The notes beneath the pieces are model-generated. The model did no database searches. It was not told where the DNA came from and saw only the letters and a program-made list of their open reading frames with translations. The translations under genes were made by a program, and so were the position numbers. A DNA stretch of 13,149 nucleotides from Spirochaetaceae bacterium (lineage in GTDB: Bacteria; Spirochaetota; Spirochaetia; Treponematales; Breznakiellaceae). The stretch spans positions 1-13,149 of the forward strand of contig JAISOO010000055.1 of the NCBI GenBank assembly GCA_031275595.1. The letters run 5' to 3'. This document shows positions 7,132-13,149 of this stretch, in pieces. Positions within the stretch are counted from its first letter, which is position 1. Each line of letters opens with the position of its first letter.

Positions 7132-8151
7132 ATGAAGGTGTTATTTATCGGCGGAACCGGTACCATCAGTACGGCGATTTCCCGGCAGCTTTTGGCCCAG
7201 GGGGCGGAACTCTTTCTCCTTAACCGGGGAAACCGCAATCAGGTCCTGACCGGCCCGGTTACGGAGCTTTGCTGCGACATCCATAACGAGGCGGCGGCGG
7301 CGGAAAAAATAAAGGACCTCTCCTTTGACGTAACCGCGGATTTTATCGCCTTTACCCGGGAACAGGCGGAGCGGGATTTCAGGCTTTTCAGGGGCAGGAC
7401 CCGGCAGTACATCTTTATCAGCTCCGCTTCGGCCTATCAAAAGCCCCTGCCGGATTACCGGGTGACCGAAGGCACTTCCCTGGCCAATTCCTATTGGCAG
7501 TACGCCCGGGACAAGATCGCCTGCGAGGATTTTCTCTTTAAAATGTACCGGGAGGAGGGGTTTCCCGTAACCGTGGTGCGGCCCAGCCACACCTACGACG
7601 AGCGGCGGATCCCCCTGGGGGTACACGGCAAAAACGGGAGCTGGCAGGTCATAAAACGGATGCGGGAGGGGAAACCGGTGATTATCCACGGGGACGGGAC
7701 CAGCCTGTGGACCATGACCTCCAGCGACGACTTTGCCCGGGCCTTTACCGGCCTTATGGGGAATATCCACGCCCTGGGCGAGGCGGTACAGATCACCTCG
7801 GACGAGACCGTAACCTGGAATCAGGTCTACCAAAGCATCGCCGGCGTCCTGGGGGTCCCCCTCAAGGCGGTACACATATCCAGCGAATTCCTGGGATTAT
7901 GCGGGAAGGACTACGACTTTACCGGCGGCCTCCTGGGGGATAAGGCCAACTCCCTGGTTTTTGACAACGCCAAACTAAAACGGCTGGTTCCGGGTTTTAC
8001 CGCCCGCGTCAGCTTTTATCAGGGGATACGCGCCGCCATTGAATACATCCTCTCCCATCCGGAACATCAGCAGGAGGACCCGGAATTTGACGCATGGTGC
8101 GACCGGATCATCGCCGTCCGGGAACGGGCTATTAAAGAATTGACCGCCTGA
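7132..8151 (+). CDS. NAD-dependent epimerase/dehydratase-like protein (extended SDR)
   Basis: A 339-residue Rossmann-fold protein. The N-terminal nucleotide-binding motif is GGTGTIS (7-13) within KVLFIGGTGTIS. A basic NRGNR (31-35) follows beta-2, which may favour NADP. FISSASAY (95-102) carries the serine of the catalytic triad, and Y124-ARD-K128 is the YxxxK pair. VVRPSHTYDE (148-157) is the usual strand after the active site. The family acts on nucleotide sugars or related carbonyl compounds; the atypical glycine motif (GGTGxIS rather than GxxGxxG) places it among less-characterised members, related in style to RNA-binding CSP41-like or isoflavone-reductase-like proteins. The start is supported by AAGGAG at six bases. 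It is a single gene with its own promoter, followed by a weak hairpin and then a tRNA unit. Confidence 0.88.
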   Translation: MKVLFIGGTGTISTAISRQLLAQGAELFLLNRGNRNQVLTGPVTELCCDIHNEAAAAEKIKDLSFDVTADFIAFTREQAERDFRLFRGRTRQYIFISSASAYQKPLPDYRVTEGTSLANSYWQYARDKIACEDFLFKMYREEGFPVTVVRPSHTYDERRIPLGVHGKNGSWQVIKRMREGKPVIIHGDGTSLWTMTSSDDFARAFTGLMGNIHALGEAVQITSDETVTWNQVYQSIAGVLGVPLKAVHISSEFLGLCGKDYDFTGGLLGDKANSLVFDNAKLKRLVPGFTARVSFYQGIRAAIEYILSHPEHQQEDPEFDAWCDRIIAVRERAIKELTA

Positions 8152-8160
8152 CCGCAGGGC

Positions 8161-8176
8161 AAAAGCATTGGCTTTT
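8161..8176 (+). terminator. Weak hairpin after the epimerase-like gene
   Basis: AAAAGC (8161-8166) and GCTTTT (8171-8176) pair around ATTG, ten bases after the stop codon. The right arm supplies a short T run. It could end the transcript but is weak. A second small stem, CGGAA...TTCCG, follows at 8203-8217. Confidence 0.35.
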
Positions 8177-8248
8177 ATCCGGGTACGGGATATATGCCGG
8201 TACGGAAAAATATTCCGGGGGTCCTGGCGAGGGTAAATCCATAGGCTA

Positions 8249-8278
8249 TTGACAGAAGCACCTCAATTCAGCTATAAT
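8249..8278 (+). promoter_or_regulatory. Consensus promoter of the tRNA-Gly gene
   Basis: TTGACA (8249-8254), an 18-base spacer and TATAAT (8273-8278) match the sigma-70 consensus exactly. The start of transcription would be about 50 bases before the tRNA, leaving a leader that contains a palindromic element. Confidence 0.8.
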
Positions 8279-8294
8279 TCTGACAGTTGAGTTT

Positions 8295-8331
8295 GTTCCA
8301 AAAGCCGGAGCTTTGGGACAGCCTTCGTTGT
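8295..8331 (+). repeat. TTCCAAAA-type palindromic element in the tRNA leader
   Basis: GTTCCAAAAGC (8295-8305) pairs with GCTTTGGGAC (8310-8319) around CGGA, with one bulged A and a G-T pair. The following AGCCTTCGTTGT (8320-8331) matches the flank AGCCTCGTGT of the copy at 2578-2608, in the same plus-strand orientation. This makes it a member of the same repeat family. Confidence 0.65.
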
Positions 8332-8335
8332 TTAT

Positions 8336-8406
8336 GCGGCCGTCATATAACGGTATTATCCAAGCTTCCCAAGCTTGTGACGCGGGTTCGACTCCCGTCG
8401 GCCGCT
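8336..8406 (+). tRNA. tRNA-Gly (anticodon CCC)
   Basis: A 71-base cloverleaf. The acceptor stem GCGGCCG/CGGCCGC is perfect, with discriminator T. The anticodon stem CAAGC/GCTTG encloses the loop TTCCCAA with CCC at 8368-8370. The T-arm is GCGGG-TTCGACT-CCCGT with one G-T pair, and the variable loop is four bases. The D-stem is the weak part (ATA/TAT, with a T-T mismatch). The 3' CCA is not encoded. It reads GGG codons, which are common in the neighbouring GC-rich genes. It has its own promoter, and mobile-element remnants start about 115 bases downstream. Confidence 0.95.
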
Positions 8407-8413
8407 TAGGGTT

Positions 8414-8438
8414 TAATTCCTTACGGGATAAGGAATTA
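8414..8438 (+). terminator. Hairpin downstream of tRNA-Gly
   Basis: TAATTCCTTA (8414-8423) and TAAGGAATTA (8429-8438) are perfect 10-base arms around CGGGA, eight bases after the tRNA. It probably marks the transcript end or a processing point. It lacks an immediate T run; a T5 stretch comes about 20 bases later. Confidence 0.5.
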
Positions 8439-8522
8439 GGCAAGGTGAATAAAACGTTCTTTTTCTGAAAGTATGGCACTGTTCATTTATTGTACGTTTA
8501 TCTTTTACAGGTGAGGTGTGCC

Positions 8523-8642
8523 ATGCCGAAGATTACCGGCCCGTTTTGGGTTTACAGACGCCCAAAAACCAGGAAATTTCAGGTTACCCTCTACCCGGTT
8601 TCCGGCCTGCCCCTGAAATTAGCCGTCTTTTACCGTATATGA
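8523..8642 (+). pseudogene. Remnant N-terminus of a tyrosine recombinase (phage integrase)
   Basis: A 39-codon frame from ATG 8523 begins MPKITGPFWVYRRPKTRKF, then QVTLYPVSGLP, and stops at TGA 8640-8642. The pattern (PFxVYRRP...Y/F-LT-L-P-SGLP) resembles the N-terminal start of treponemal tyrosine recombinases, whose arm-binding domain continues for hundreds of residues. Here only about 30 residues remain before the match is lost. GAGG sits seven bases before the ATG. Its place just downstream of a tRNA gene is where phage-type integrases are normally found. The resemblance comes from recall, not a search. Confidence 0.5.
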
Positions 8643-8796
8643 GACATTACGCAAGCTGAAACAAGGGGTGTAGTACGAGATCCGTACCCGCGTCAACAAC
8701 CGGAAACCCCTCTTCCGCCGGTATACGGCCCTGGCGCTTTTTGCCAGTGTGTTCCGTGAAACGTGGGATTTCGAGCCATGGGGTCAGACCCCATAG
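8639..8796 (+). pseudogene. Remnant of an IS200-like (Y1-type) transposase
   Basis: An ATG overlapping the previous stop (ATGA) opens MRHYA. A one-base frame change then leads into LKQGV, an in-frame TAG (8671-8673) where a Trp codon might be expected, and YEIRTRVNNRKPLFRR, then ALALFASVFRET. The VNNR.PLFRR...ALALFA.VFRE pattern recalls the N-terminus of REP-associated tyrosine transposases common in treponemes. The frame then runs into a palindrome and ends at TAG 8794-8796. It keeps only about 45 codons and is disrupted at least twice, so it cannot be active. Assignment from memory of the family, moderate confidence. Confidence 0.4.
8778..8794. repeat. GGGGTCAGACCCC palindrome
   Basis: ATGGGGTC-A-GACCCCAT is a perfect 8-base inverted repeat with a single central base. 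This word is scattered in many bacterial genomes and is often seen near IS200-like or REP-associated transposases, which fits the transposase remnant it follows. Confidence 0.6.
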
Positions 8797-9076
8797 CGAA
8801 AAATCAGCGGCCGACCCCGCTTTTTCCCCCACTTCCCCCCTCCGGTTGGCCCCCGCGCCCGGCTAAACCCCGGAAACCCGCCCCGGAGCCTGAGCCGGCC
8901 GCCCATGCTGTCCTCACCAAAGACGCCCCGGGGGACAGATCCGTCCTGAACGGTAAGGCCCCCTGAATTGCGGGTCACGTTTAGCGCCTTTGAGCCGGGG
9001 GAATTCCCGGCCCGCCCCGGCATGGCTGGAAAGGCAAAAAGCAGACGGCCTCGATGGGGAAGACGCCGGGGACGGG
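8797..9076. other. GC-rich stretch without a recognisable gene
   Basis: Between the transposase remnant and the terminator at 9077 I find no credible gene on either strand. The open frames are short, rich in Pro, Gly and Arg, and lack ribosome sites. AGCGGCCGAC (8806-8815) is the inverse of the last ten bases of the tRNA-Gly gene. The area is probably the eroded remainder of the inserted DNA. Confidence 0.4.
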
Positions 9077-9113
9077 AAAAAAACGGGCTGTTTCAAACCG
9101 GTTGAAACAGCCC
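9077..9113 (-). terminator. Strong Rho-independent terminator of the lipoprotein gene
   Basis: Perfect 12-base arms GGGCTGTTTCAA (9085-9096) and TTGAAACAGCCC (9102-9113) enclose ACCGG. On the minus strand they are followed by G and then T7 (A run at 9077-9083). It lies about 90 bases past the stop of the minus-strand lipoprotein gene. A second GC-rich stem at 9123-9146 (CCGGGC...GCCCGG) lies in the same 3' untranslated region. Confidence 0.9.
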
Positions 9114-9201
9114 TGGTAATAACCGGGCGGGGATGCCCCTGCCCGGATGGGGTTAAAACCCGATGCCGGCCCCGGGGGGCGCGGCGCGGGAACTGAAAGC
9201 G

Positions 9202-11702
9202 TTAGGTGTTATCCGCGACCGTCGGGGTCTCCGCGCTTATATATCCAGTATCGGAGGTACCGGAAACGGTACCTCCGCCTGCACCGCCCACTAACGAAGC
9301 GAGCTTTCCGGCCGGTATTGTGCTAGGAGCCGTCGAGTTAAGCACGGCGGTGGTCGCTACTTTGGCATCGGTGCCGTCACCAACCACAAAGGGCACTCCG
9401 ATTAAGGGGGTGGGGGAGGCAGTTATATCGGTGACGGAGTTGGCATCCAACAATCCTACGGTAGTGGTTGCGGCGGAACTATTCCCGGTGGTGATCTTGC
9501 TGGTGTCATTGGCGAAGGTTATCGTTCCGGGATCAGAGGCATCGCCTATAAGGACGATCTCGCCGATTTTCTTCTGGGCAGTGCCGCCGAGGGCAATCGA
9601 GGTGTTGGCTGCAATAAGGAGGTCATTGCCGGCTCCCGCCGCCTGAGTGATGGTAGCGCCCAGGGACGAGCCCCCGCCGACCGGGGACAGGGCCGTGAGC
9701 GCCGCGGCAGGGGTGCCCCCCGCGGTATTGGCGGATTCCAGTTCCGCGGCGGCCCCAGATGCATAGATGCCGATGCTGTCCCCAGCCGCCTGTCCAACCG
9801 CCTGCCAGCCGTTCGGGCCGCCGACAATGGTGGTACTTCCGGCTTTTACCCCGCCCGGGCCTAACAGTTTCGCACCGGTGCCCGCGGTATCGGTATCACC
9901 GATAAGCCAGAGGGTGTTCCCGTTGCGAATCTCAAGGGTTACCCCGGCGTCCTCCAGGGTCAGGCTTTGGCCTCGTAATATCACGGAGCGGGTGTTGGCA
10001 ATATCAACCTTGGCGATACCGCCATTGATATCCCGGATAGTTAAACCTGCCTCGTTTATCTCAATCTGTGCCCCATCAGTGGCGGCACCATTTGCCCATT
10101 GGTAAGTGGGGGAGGTAGCGGCGTTGTAGACGGCGACATAAGGTCCTATGTATGGCTTGTCAGTAGCAGGGTCCGAACCCATCGTATACGATGCGCCCCA
10201 ATTCAGTATCACCTTGCCGTCATTTACGAATTTAATCGTCTCGAACAAGACCTCGGGGGTTGCCTCAAAACCGCTCAGGGCCGGGCCAATAAGGGTCCCC
10301 CCTTCCTCAATCGCGATGGTACCTTCTATGGTAACAGGCGAAGGATCCGTAGCGGCGGCAGGGGGCAGCGCCGCGCTAAAGTCAACGATCGCGCCCTCTT
10401 CCACGGTAAGGGTTTTACCCGCGTCCAGGGTGAAGGTACTATCCTCATTAACCGTCAGCGAGCTCCCCGCAATGAGGCTGGCATCCTCTTTTATCACCAC
10501 GTCCACGATGGCGTCAGGGGCGGTCCCCACCCTGTACAGCACTTTTTTACCCAGGGTGGTTACCAGTTTTTTGCCCTCCGCCTTGGTAAAGGTAACGATA
10601 GGAGTTCCATTCCCAACCCCCGCATCCGCTATGAGCTGTGAGCCGTCCCCCAGGAAGAGGGTTTCCAGTGACTGAAGGGTAACCAGCGGAGTGTCAACCT
10701 CAAACCGAGCGCCCGGGCCGACGGTGAGGCTGGTGAGCTTGTCCAGGACATCGCCTCCGGCCTGGGACAGATTAAGGTATCCGCCGTTCCCCACTTTGAT
10801 TTCCGTAATATTCTTCAGGGTCCCGTTGGTGATAAGGCTGCCGTTTACGGTGAGGGTCCCATCATCGCTGCCTCCGGAATTGCCCCGGTGGTAATATTCG
10901 CCCCCTGGGGGATGAGCGCCGGCAGGGTCTCCTTGGTAGTCCGGGCACTCTCGAAGGTATATGAGCGGGCCGCTGTCGGACCAACGCCGGTGAGGAGTTC
11001 CTTAACCGTATAGGGATAGGGGTTCGGGAGAGCCGCGGCAGCTACTTCCAGGTTACCCTGTCCCGCGGCAATCCATGCCTGGCCCGGAGTGAATTTGTTT
11101 TCCGAGTATTGCTCCGGGGGAATAATATCATCGTACACAAGGGCAAGGGTCGCGCCGGGCAATATCGTTACCTTTTTACCGATGACGGTGTTTCTTCCGG
11201 GGTTAATGATACTCTCTACGGTGTAATCCCCCACGTCCCGGGCATCGTTGGTCACCTCAAGGCGTCTAAACACCTCCACCGTACCCCGTACCAGCAGGAG
11301 GCCGGTAGAAACAGAGGTACCAGCGGTAAATTCGCCCACCAGTACCAGCCTGGCCCCTTCGGTTACGGTGATGTTTCCAGTATGGCCCGTAATATCATCG
11401 ATCAAATAGACGTTTTTACCGGTGGGAATGATCAGATCGTCGGCTAAGGTGGCAGCGTTCCCCCGATAGCCGATGTGCCATACCTGGTTGGTGTCGGCGT
11501 TGTAATCGTTCAGCAAGCCGTCCAGGGCGGCGCGGGTATTTACAAACACCGTTTCCGGGGGGAAGGGGTATTCGCTTGATGCCTGGGCCACGTACTCGGT
11601 ACTCTCCGAAGCGGGGTTCGAGCACCCAACGAACGCAAATAAAACCAGCAGCGCCAGGGCCGCGGATCCAAAAAACAGACTCTTTTTGTACATAGAGGCC
11701 AT
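9202..11702 (-). pseudogene. Large repetitive surface-type lipoprotein, broken by a frameshift
   Basis: Two frames together encode one protein of about 833 residues. The first (10845-11702) starts MASMYKKSLFFG, with hydrophobic core ALALLVLFAFVG and Cys27 followed by SNPAS: a spirochaetal lipoprotein signal. It then has beta-helix-like repeats (LIIPTGKNVYLIDDI, ITVTEGARLVLVGEF). It ends early at TAA 10845-10847. In the other frame GGSDDGTLTVNG continues without a stop to TAA 9202-9204, with further turns such as FTLDAGKTLTVEEGAIVDF. Adding one G to the G4 run (CCCC at 10883-10886) joins them as TTGG-NSGGSDDG. The mature protein would be Thr/Gly/Ala-rich, low in Lys and Cys, and probably displayed on the envelope. 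ATG 11702 has a weak AAGG. It is either a true pseudogene or a sequencing/assembly error. Function unknown. Confidence 0.75.
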
Positions 11703-11730
11703 CGAGACCTTAGCGATAACCTAATCAAAC

Positions 11731-11743
11731 AGTGTCATACACT
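11731..11743. promoter_or_regulatory. Small palindrome in the lipoprotein leader
   Basis: AGTGT-CAT-ACACT is a perfect 5-base inverted repeat about 10 bases downstream of the expected transcript start of the lipoprotein gene. Its position would suit an operator. No regulator can be assigned. Confidence 0.3.
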
Positions 11744-11759
11744 ATCATCGGCATTTAAA

Positions 11760-11788
11760 AAGATATCACATATATAGTAGAAAGTCAA
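11760..11788 (-). promoter_or_regulatory. Promoter of the lipoprotein gene
   Basis: On the minus strand TTGACT (11783-11788), a 17-base spacer and TATCTT (11760-11765) make a good sigma-70 promoter, with a leader of about 50 bases to ATG 11702. Six bases upstream of the -35 an 8-base inverted repeat, AAATCATT/AATGATTT (11794-11801 and 11810-11817), could bind an activator. Confidence 0.6.
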
Positions 11789-11801
11789 CACTGAAATCAT
11801 T

Positions 11802-11857
11802 TGACTTTTAATGATTTTTATTGACATTACTTTCTTTTCTGACATTTTCTTCTGACA
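11802..11857. repeat. AT-rich run of spaced TGAC repeats
   Basis: TGACTTTTA, TGACATTAC, TGACATTTT and TGACACTTA begin at 11802, 11822, 11840 and 11853 in a T-rich background. They lie between the XRE gene's stop and the lipoprotein promoter, in the AT-rich part of the window. They may be binding sites or only low-complexity DNA. Confidence 0.35.
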
Positions 11858-11871
11858 CTTACGATGAGTTT

Positions 11872-12285
11872 TTATGTAAATGTTTTAAGTTCATGGTAAA
11901 GATTAAAATTTGCTACGATATTTTCTACCGCTTTTTCAATATTATTCAGATTCGAATCAAATGATGTCTGATCAGGTAGGAGTAAAATTGCCACGATAAC
12001 CTTTATAAGTAATTCTTTTTTTCTTTTGGTGAGGTATGAATCTTGTAAAATGATTGTTTTACATGAGAGCAACGCCTTATTAAAAAGCTCGATAGTGTCT
12101 TGTTTATTAAGATTAAAATAATTTTTACATTTTACGAGAAATTCTATGTCCGGATCGATTTTTCCCATTATGATATTTGAAAGATACCCTGTAGAATAAT
12201 TTAGATCTGCTGCCAGAGTCTTTTGTGTTATATCGTCCTTGCGGATCCGCAATGATTTAATCATTTTTCCAAGTTCAGTAGACAC
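11872..12285 (-). CDS. XRE-family (Cro/CI-type helix-turn-helix) regulator
   Basis: A small DNA-binding protein of 137 residues. The XRE helix-turn-helix domain fills about residues 3-60: LGKMIKSLRIRKDDITQKTLAADLNYSTGYLSNIIMGKIDP shows the usual KxLR, TQxxLAxxL, S..YLS.I..G pattern. The rest is helical and unrecognised. I choose GTG 12283-12285: AAGGAG lies six bases upstream of it. The ATG five codons earlier (12298-12300) has no ribosome site, and the AAGGAG lies inside the extra codons. DNA and codons are AT-rich, unlike the genes to the left, suggesting transfer. Five operator-like sites cover its promoter, so it very likely controls itself. It may also act on the neighbour or on genes beyond the window. 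Confidence 0.85.
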   Translation of the reverse strand: MSTELGKMIKSLRIRKDDITQKTLAADLNYSTGYLSNIIMGKIDPDIEFLVKCKNYFNLNKQDTIELFNKALLSCKTIILQDSYLTKRKKELLIKVIVAILLLPDQTSFDSNLNNIEKAVENIVANFNLYHELKTFT

Positions 12286-12301
12286 ATAAAACTCCTTCAT
12301 T

Positions 12302-12384
12302 TTTCGTGAAATTTATTTTTATTTCGTGAAATTTATTTTAATTCTATGAAATTCTTTCATAAAAATCAATATTATTTCACGAAA
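12302..12384. promoter_or_regulatory. Array of five TTTCryGAAA operator-like sites
   Basis: Sites are at 12302-12311 and 12322-12331 (TTTCGTGAAA), 12342-12351 (TTCTATGAAA), 12355-12364 (TTTCATAAAA) and 12375-12384 (TTTCACGAAA). Starts are 20, 20, 13 and 20 bases apart, so most are two helical turns from the next. Each perfect copy is itself palindromic (TTTC..GAAA). They flank and overlap the regulator's promoter. Confidence 0.7.
12341..12369 (-). promoter_or_regulatory. Promoter of the XRE-family regulator
   Basis: On the minus strand TTGATT (12364-12369), a 17-base spacer and TAGAAT (12341-12346) give a good sigma-70 promoter. Operator-like sites three and four overlap its -10 and spacer, two more lie over the leader and one lies upstream. 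This arrangement suits cooperative autorepression. Confidence 0.65.
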
Positions 12385-12455
12385 AATGATGAATATTTTG
12401 AAAATGAATATGTTAAAAACCTCCTTTCCCTCCTCTTTCCCACCCCATTTTTATG

Positions 12456-12486
12456 AAACCCATTATAATAGCTTTATAATGGGTTT
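12456..12486 (-). terminator. Hairpin after the zinc-ribbon gene
   Basis: Perfect 13-base arms AAACCCATTATAA (12456-12468) and TTATAATGGGTTT (12474-12486) enclose TAGCT, six bases past the zinc-ribbon gene's stop. The T run on the minus strand is short and interrupted. It separates this gene from the XRE unit, so the two are probably transcribed apart. Confidence 0.65.
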
Positions 12487-12492
12487 TATTCT

Positions 12493-13125
12493 TTAAGCCC
12501 GATTAGGATACGTTATATCGCGTACCATCTCTTCCTTAGTGTTCTGCTGCATTTCATTGAGAAAATGCTCAAAATTATCTGCTGTCTTCTGCAATACCAT
12601 AAATGGTTTCATAATCGTATTTGAACTTTTCATATATGGAATAATTATTCCTTTTATATGATGTAAGGCAATATTAATGATAAAATAATAGCTACAGATT
12701 ACGAACTCTGATATCCGTTCCCAAATACTATAACGCCGACTTTTGAGCCTACGCATCATAAACTGAAACCGGTCATTAAGGACGGATAGTTTATCGTCAT
12801 AATATTCTTTTAACTGTGTTGAAAATCTTCCTCGATTATTCCAGTTTTCAATGTCACTTTCCATCTTGCCGACAATAGCCCTAATTTTGTCAAGATGCGA
12901 CGAATGAAGCAATTCCTCTTCGGAATATTGATGACGAGGAAAAATAGCTCCTTTTATACTTTCAATTTTTTGATTAAAAGCCTCAAATTCTCTATCGATA
13001 AGAGAGAATCCATTATTTATATAATTATAATATTCTATATTGTTTTCGCCTAAATCTGATGCACAGTGTTTACATTTGGTGGCTTTTTTATTAACTAAAC
13101 CAAAACAAACAGGACATCTTTTCAT
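12493..13125 (-). CDS. Unrecognised protein with an N-terminal zinc ribbon and a hydrophobic segment
   Basis: A 210-residue protein I do not recognise. It opens with a zinc-ribbon pair, C4-PV-C7 and C18-KH-C21. A charged, mostly helical region (about 40-130) follows, rich in Glu, Lys and Asn and possibly coiled coil. A hydrophobic or amphipathic stretch, FVICSYYFIINIALHHIKGIIIPY (about 141-164), may be membrane-associated. A charged tail completes it. There is no signal peptide. ATG 13125 has a near-perfect AGGAGG five bases upstream, so translation is probably strong. Its AT-rich codons match the XRE gene and not the GC-rich part of the window. It may be a membrane-anchored effector of an accessory system or an isolated cargo gene; neither can be shown. 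The upstream context lies off the window. Confidence 0.7.
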   Translation of the reverse strand: MKRCPVCFGLVNKKATKCKHCASDLGENNIEYYNYINNGFSLIDREFEAFNQKIESIKGAIFPRHQYSEEELLHSSHLDKIRAIVGKMESDIENWNNRGRFSTQLKEYYDDKLSVLNDRFQFMMRRLKSRRYSIWERISEFVICSYYFIINIALHHIKGIIIPYMKSSNTIMKPFMVLQKTADNFEHFLNEMQQNTKEEMVRDITYPNRA

Positions 13126-13149
13126 AATTACCTCCTATAAAAATTAAAA

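Noticed and set aside
7141..7875. 244-codon minus-strand open frame
   Set aside because: Antisense to the clearly recognisable epimerase-like protein; Pro/Gly/His-rich shadow.
8246..8479. Minus-strand open frame of 77 codons across the tRNA
   Set aside because: It is the antisense of tRNA-Gly and its promoter; the GVEPASQAWEAW-type wording is the usual false translation of a tRNA gene.
8806..8815. Ten-base copy of the tRNA-Gly 3' end as a possible att site
   Set aside because: It is inverted rather than direct, and a 10-base GC-rich match can arise by chance.
10883..10886. Phase-variable G tract
   Set aside because: Four or five G are too few for frequent slippage; a simple deletion or sequencing error is more likely.
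12302..12353. CRISPR-like direct repeats with 20-base period
   Set aside because: The units are only 10-12 bases with AT-rich spacing, there are no unique spacers, and each is palindromic and overlaps a promoter; operators explain it better.

Overview
The window reads as spirochaete chromosome, most likely a termite-gut type Treponema. This is inferred from the style of the proteins: a loose lipobox with a GCSNPAS-type start, a mature N-terminus beginning QDDFGFGF, a recombinase N-terminus of the kind found in treponemes, and GC-rich DNA next to AT-rich islands. No database search was possible. Most of the window (1-11.7 kb) is GC-rich. The right end (about 11.7-13.1 kb) is strikingly AT-rich and looks like acquired or accessory DNA.

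Layout, left to right. The C-terminal end of a plus-strand gene (2-103) is followed by a long near-perfect palindrome (184-259). Next comes a four-gene minus-strand operon, transcribed right to left: a TetR-family regulator (5314-5994), an 886-residue RND/MMPL exporter (2629-5289), a LolA-like outer-membrane lipoprotein-sorting-type protein (1681-2625) and a DUF1302-like outer-membrane beta-barrel (272-1684). The genes are packed with gaps or overlaps of 24, 3 and -4 bases. A consensus promoter (TTGACA-16-TATAAT) with a perfect palindrome in its spacer lies upstream of the regulator, so the regulator probably represses its own operon. Together the genes look like an envelope export or lipid/lipoprotein trafficking system: pump, periplasmic carrier and outer-membrane partner. 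To the right is a divergent pair: a beta-lactamase-fold serine hydrolase (minus) and an NAD-dependent epimerase/dehydratase-like protein (plus).

A tRNA-Gly(CCC) gene with its own consensus promoter follows at 8336-8406. Just downstream are remnants of a tyrosine recombinase and an IS200-like transposase, so this tRNA looks like an old integration site. After about 400 bases without a recognisable gene comes a clear Rho-independent terminator and a large surface-type lipoprotein gene (9202-11702, minus), broken by a one-base frameshift near 10883-10886.

The AT-rich end holds an XRE-family regulator with an array of five TTTCryGAAA operator-like sites over its promoter, and an unrecognised protein with an N-terminal zinc ribbon and a hydrophobic segment.

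The most unusual feature is a family of small palindromic elements (core TTCCCAAAA...TTTTGGGAA). Two copies, plus a related hairpin, lie in frame inside the N-terminus of the LolA-like protein, between its well-supported start codon and its signal-peptide core. Another copy, with matching flanks, lies in the tRNA-Gly leader. This resembles the Rickettsia palindromic elements that insert in frame into genes.
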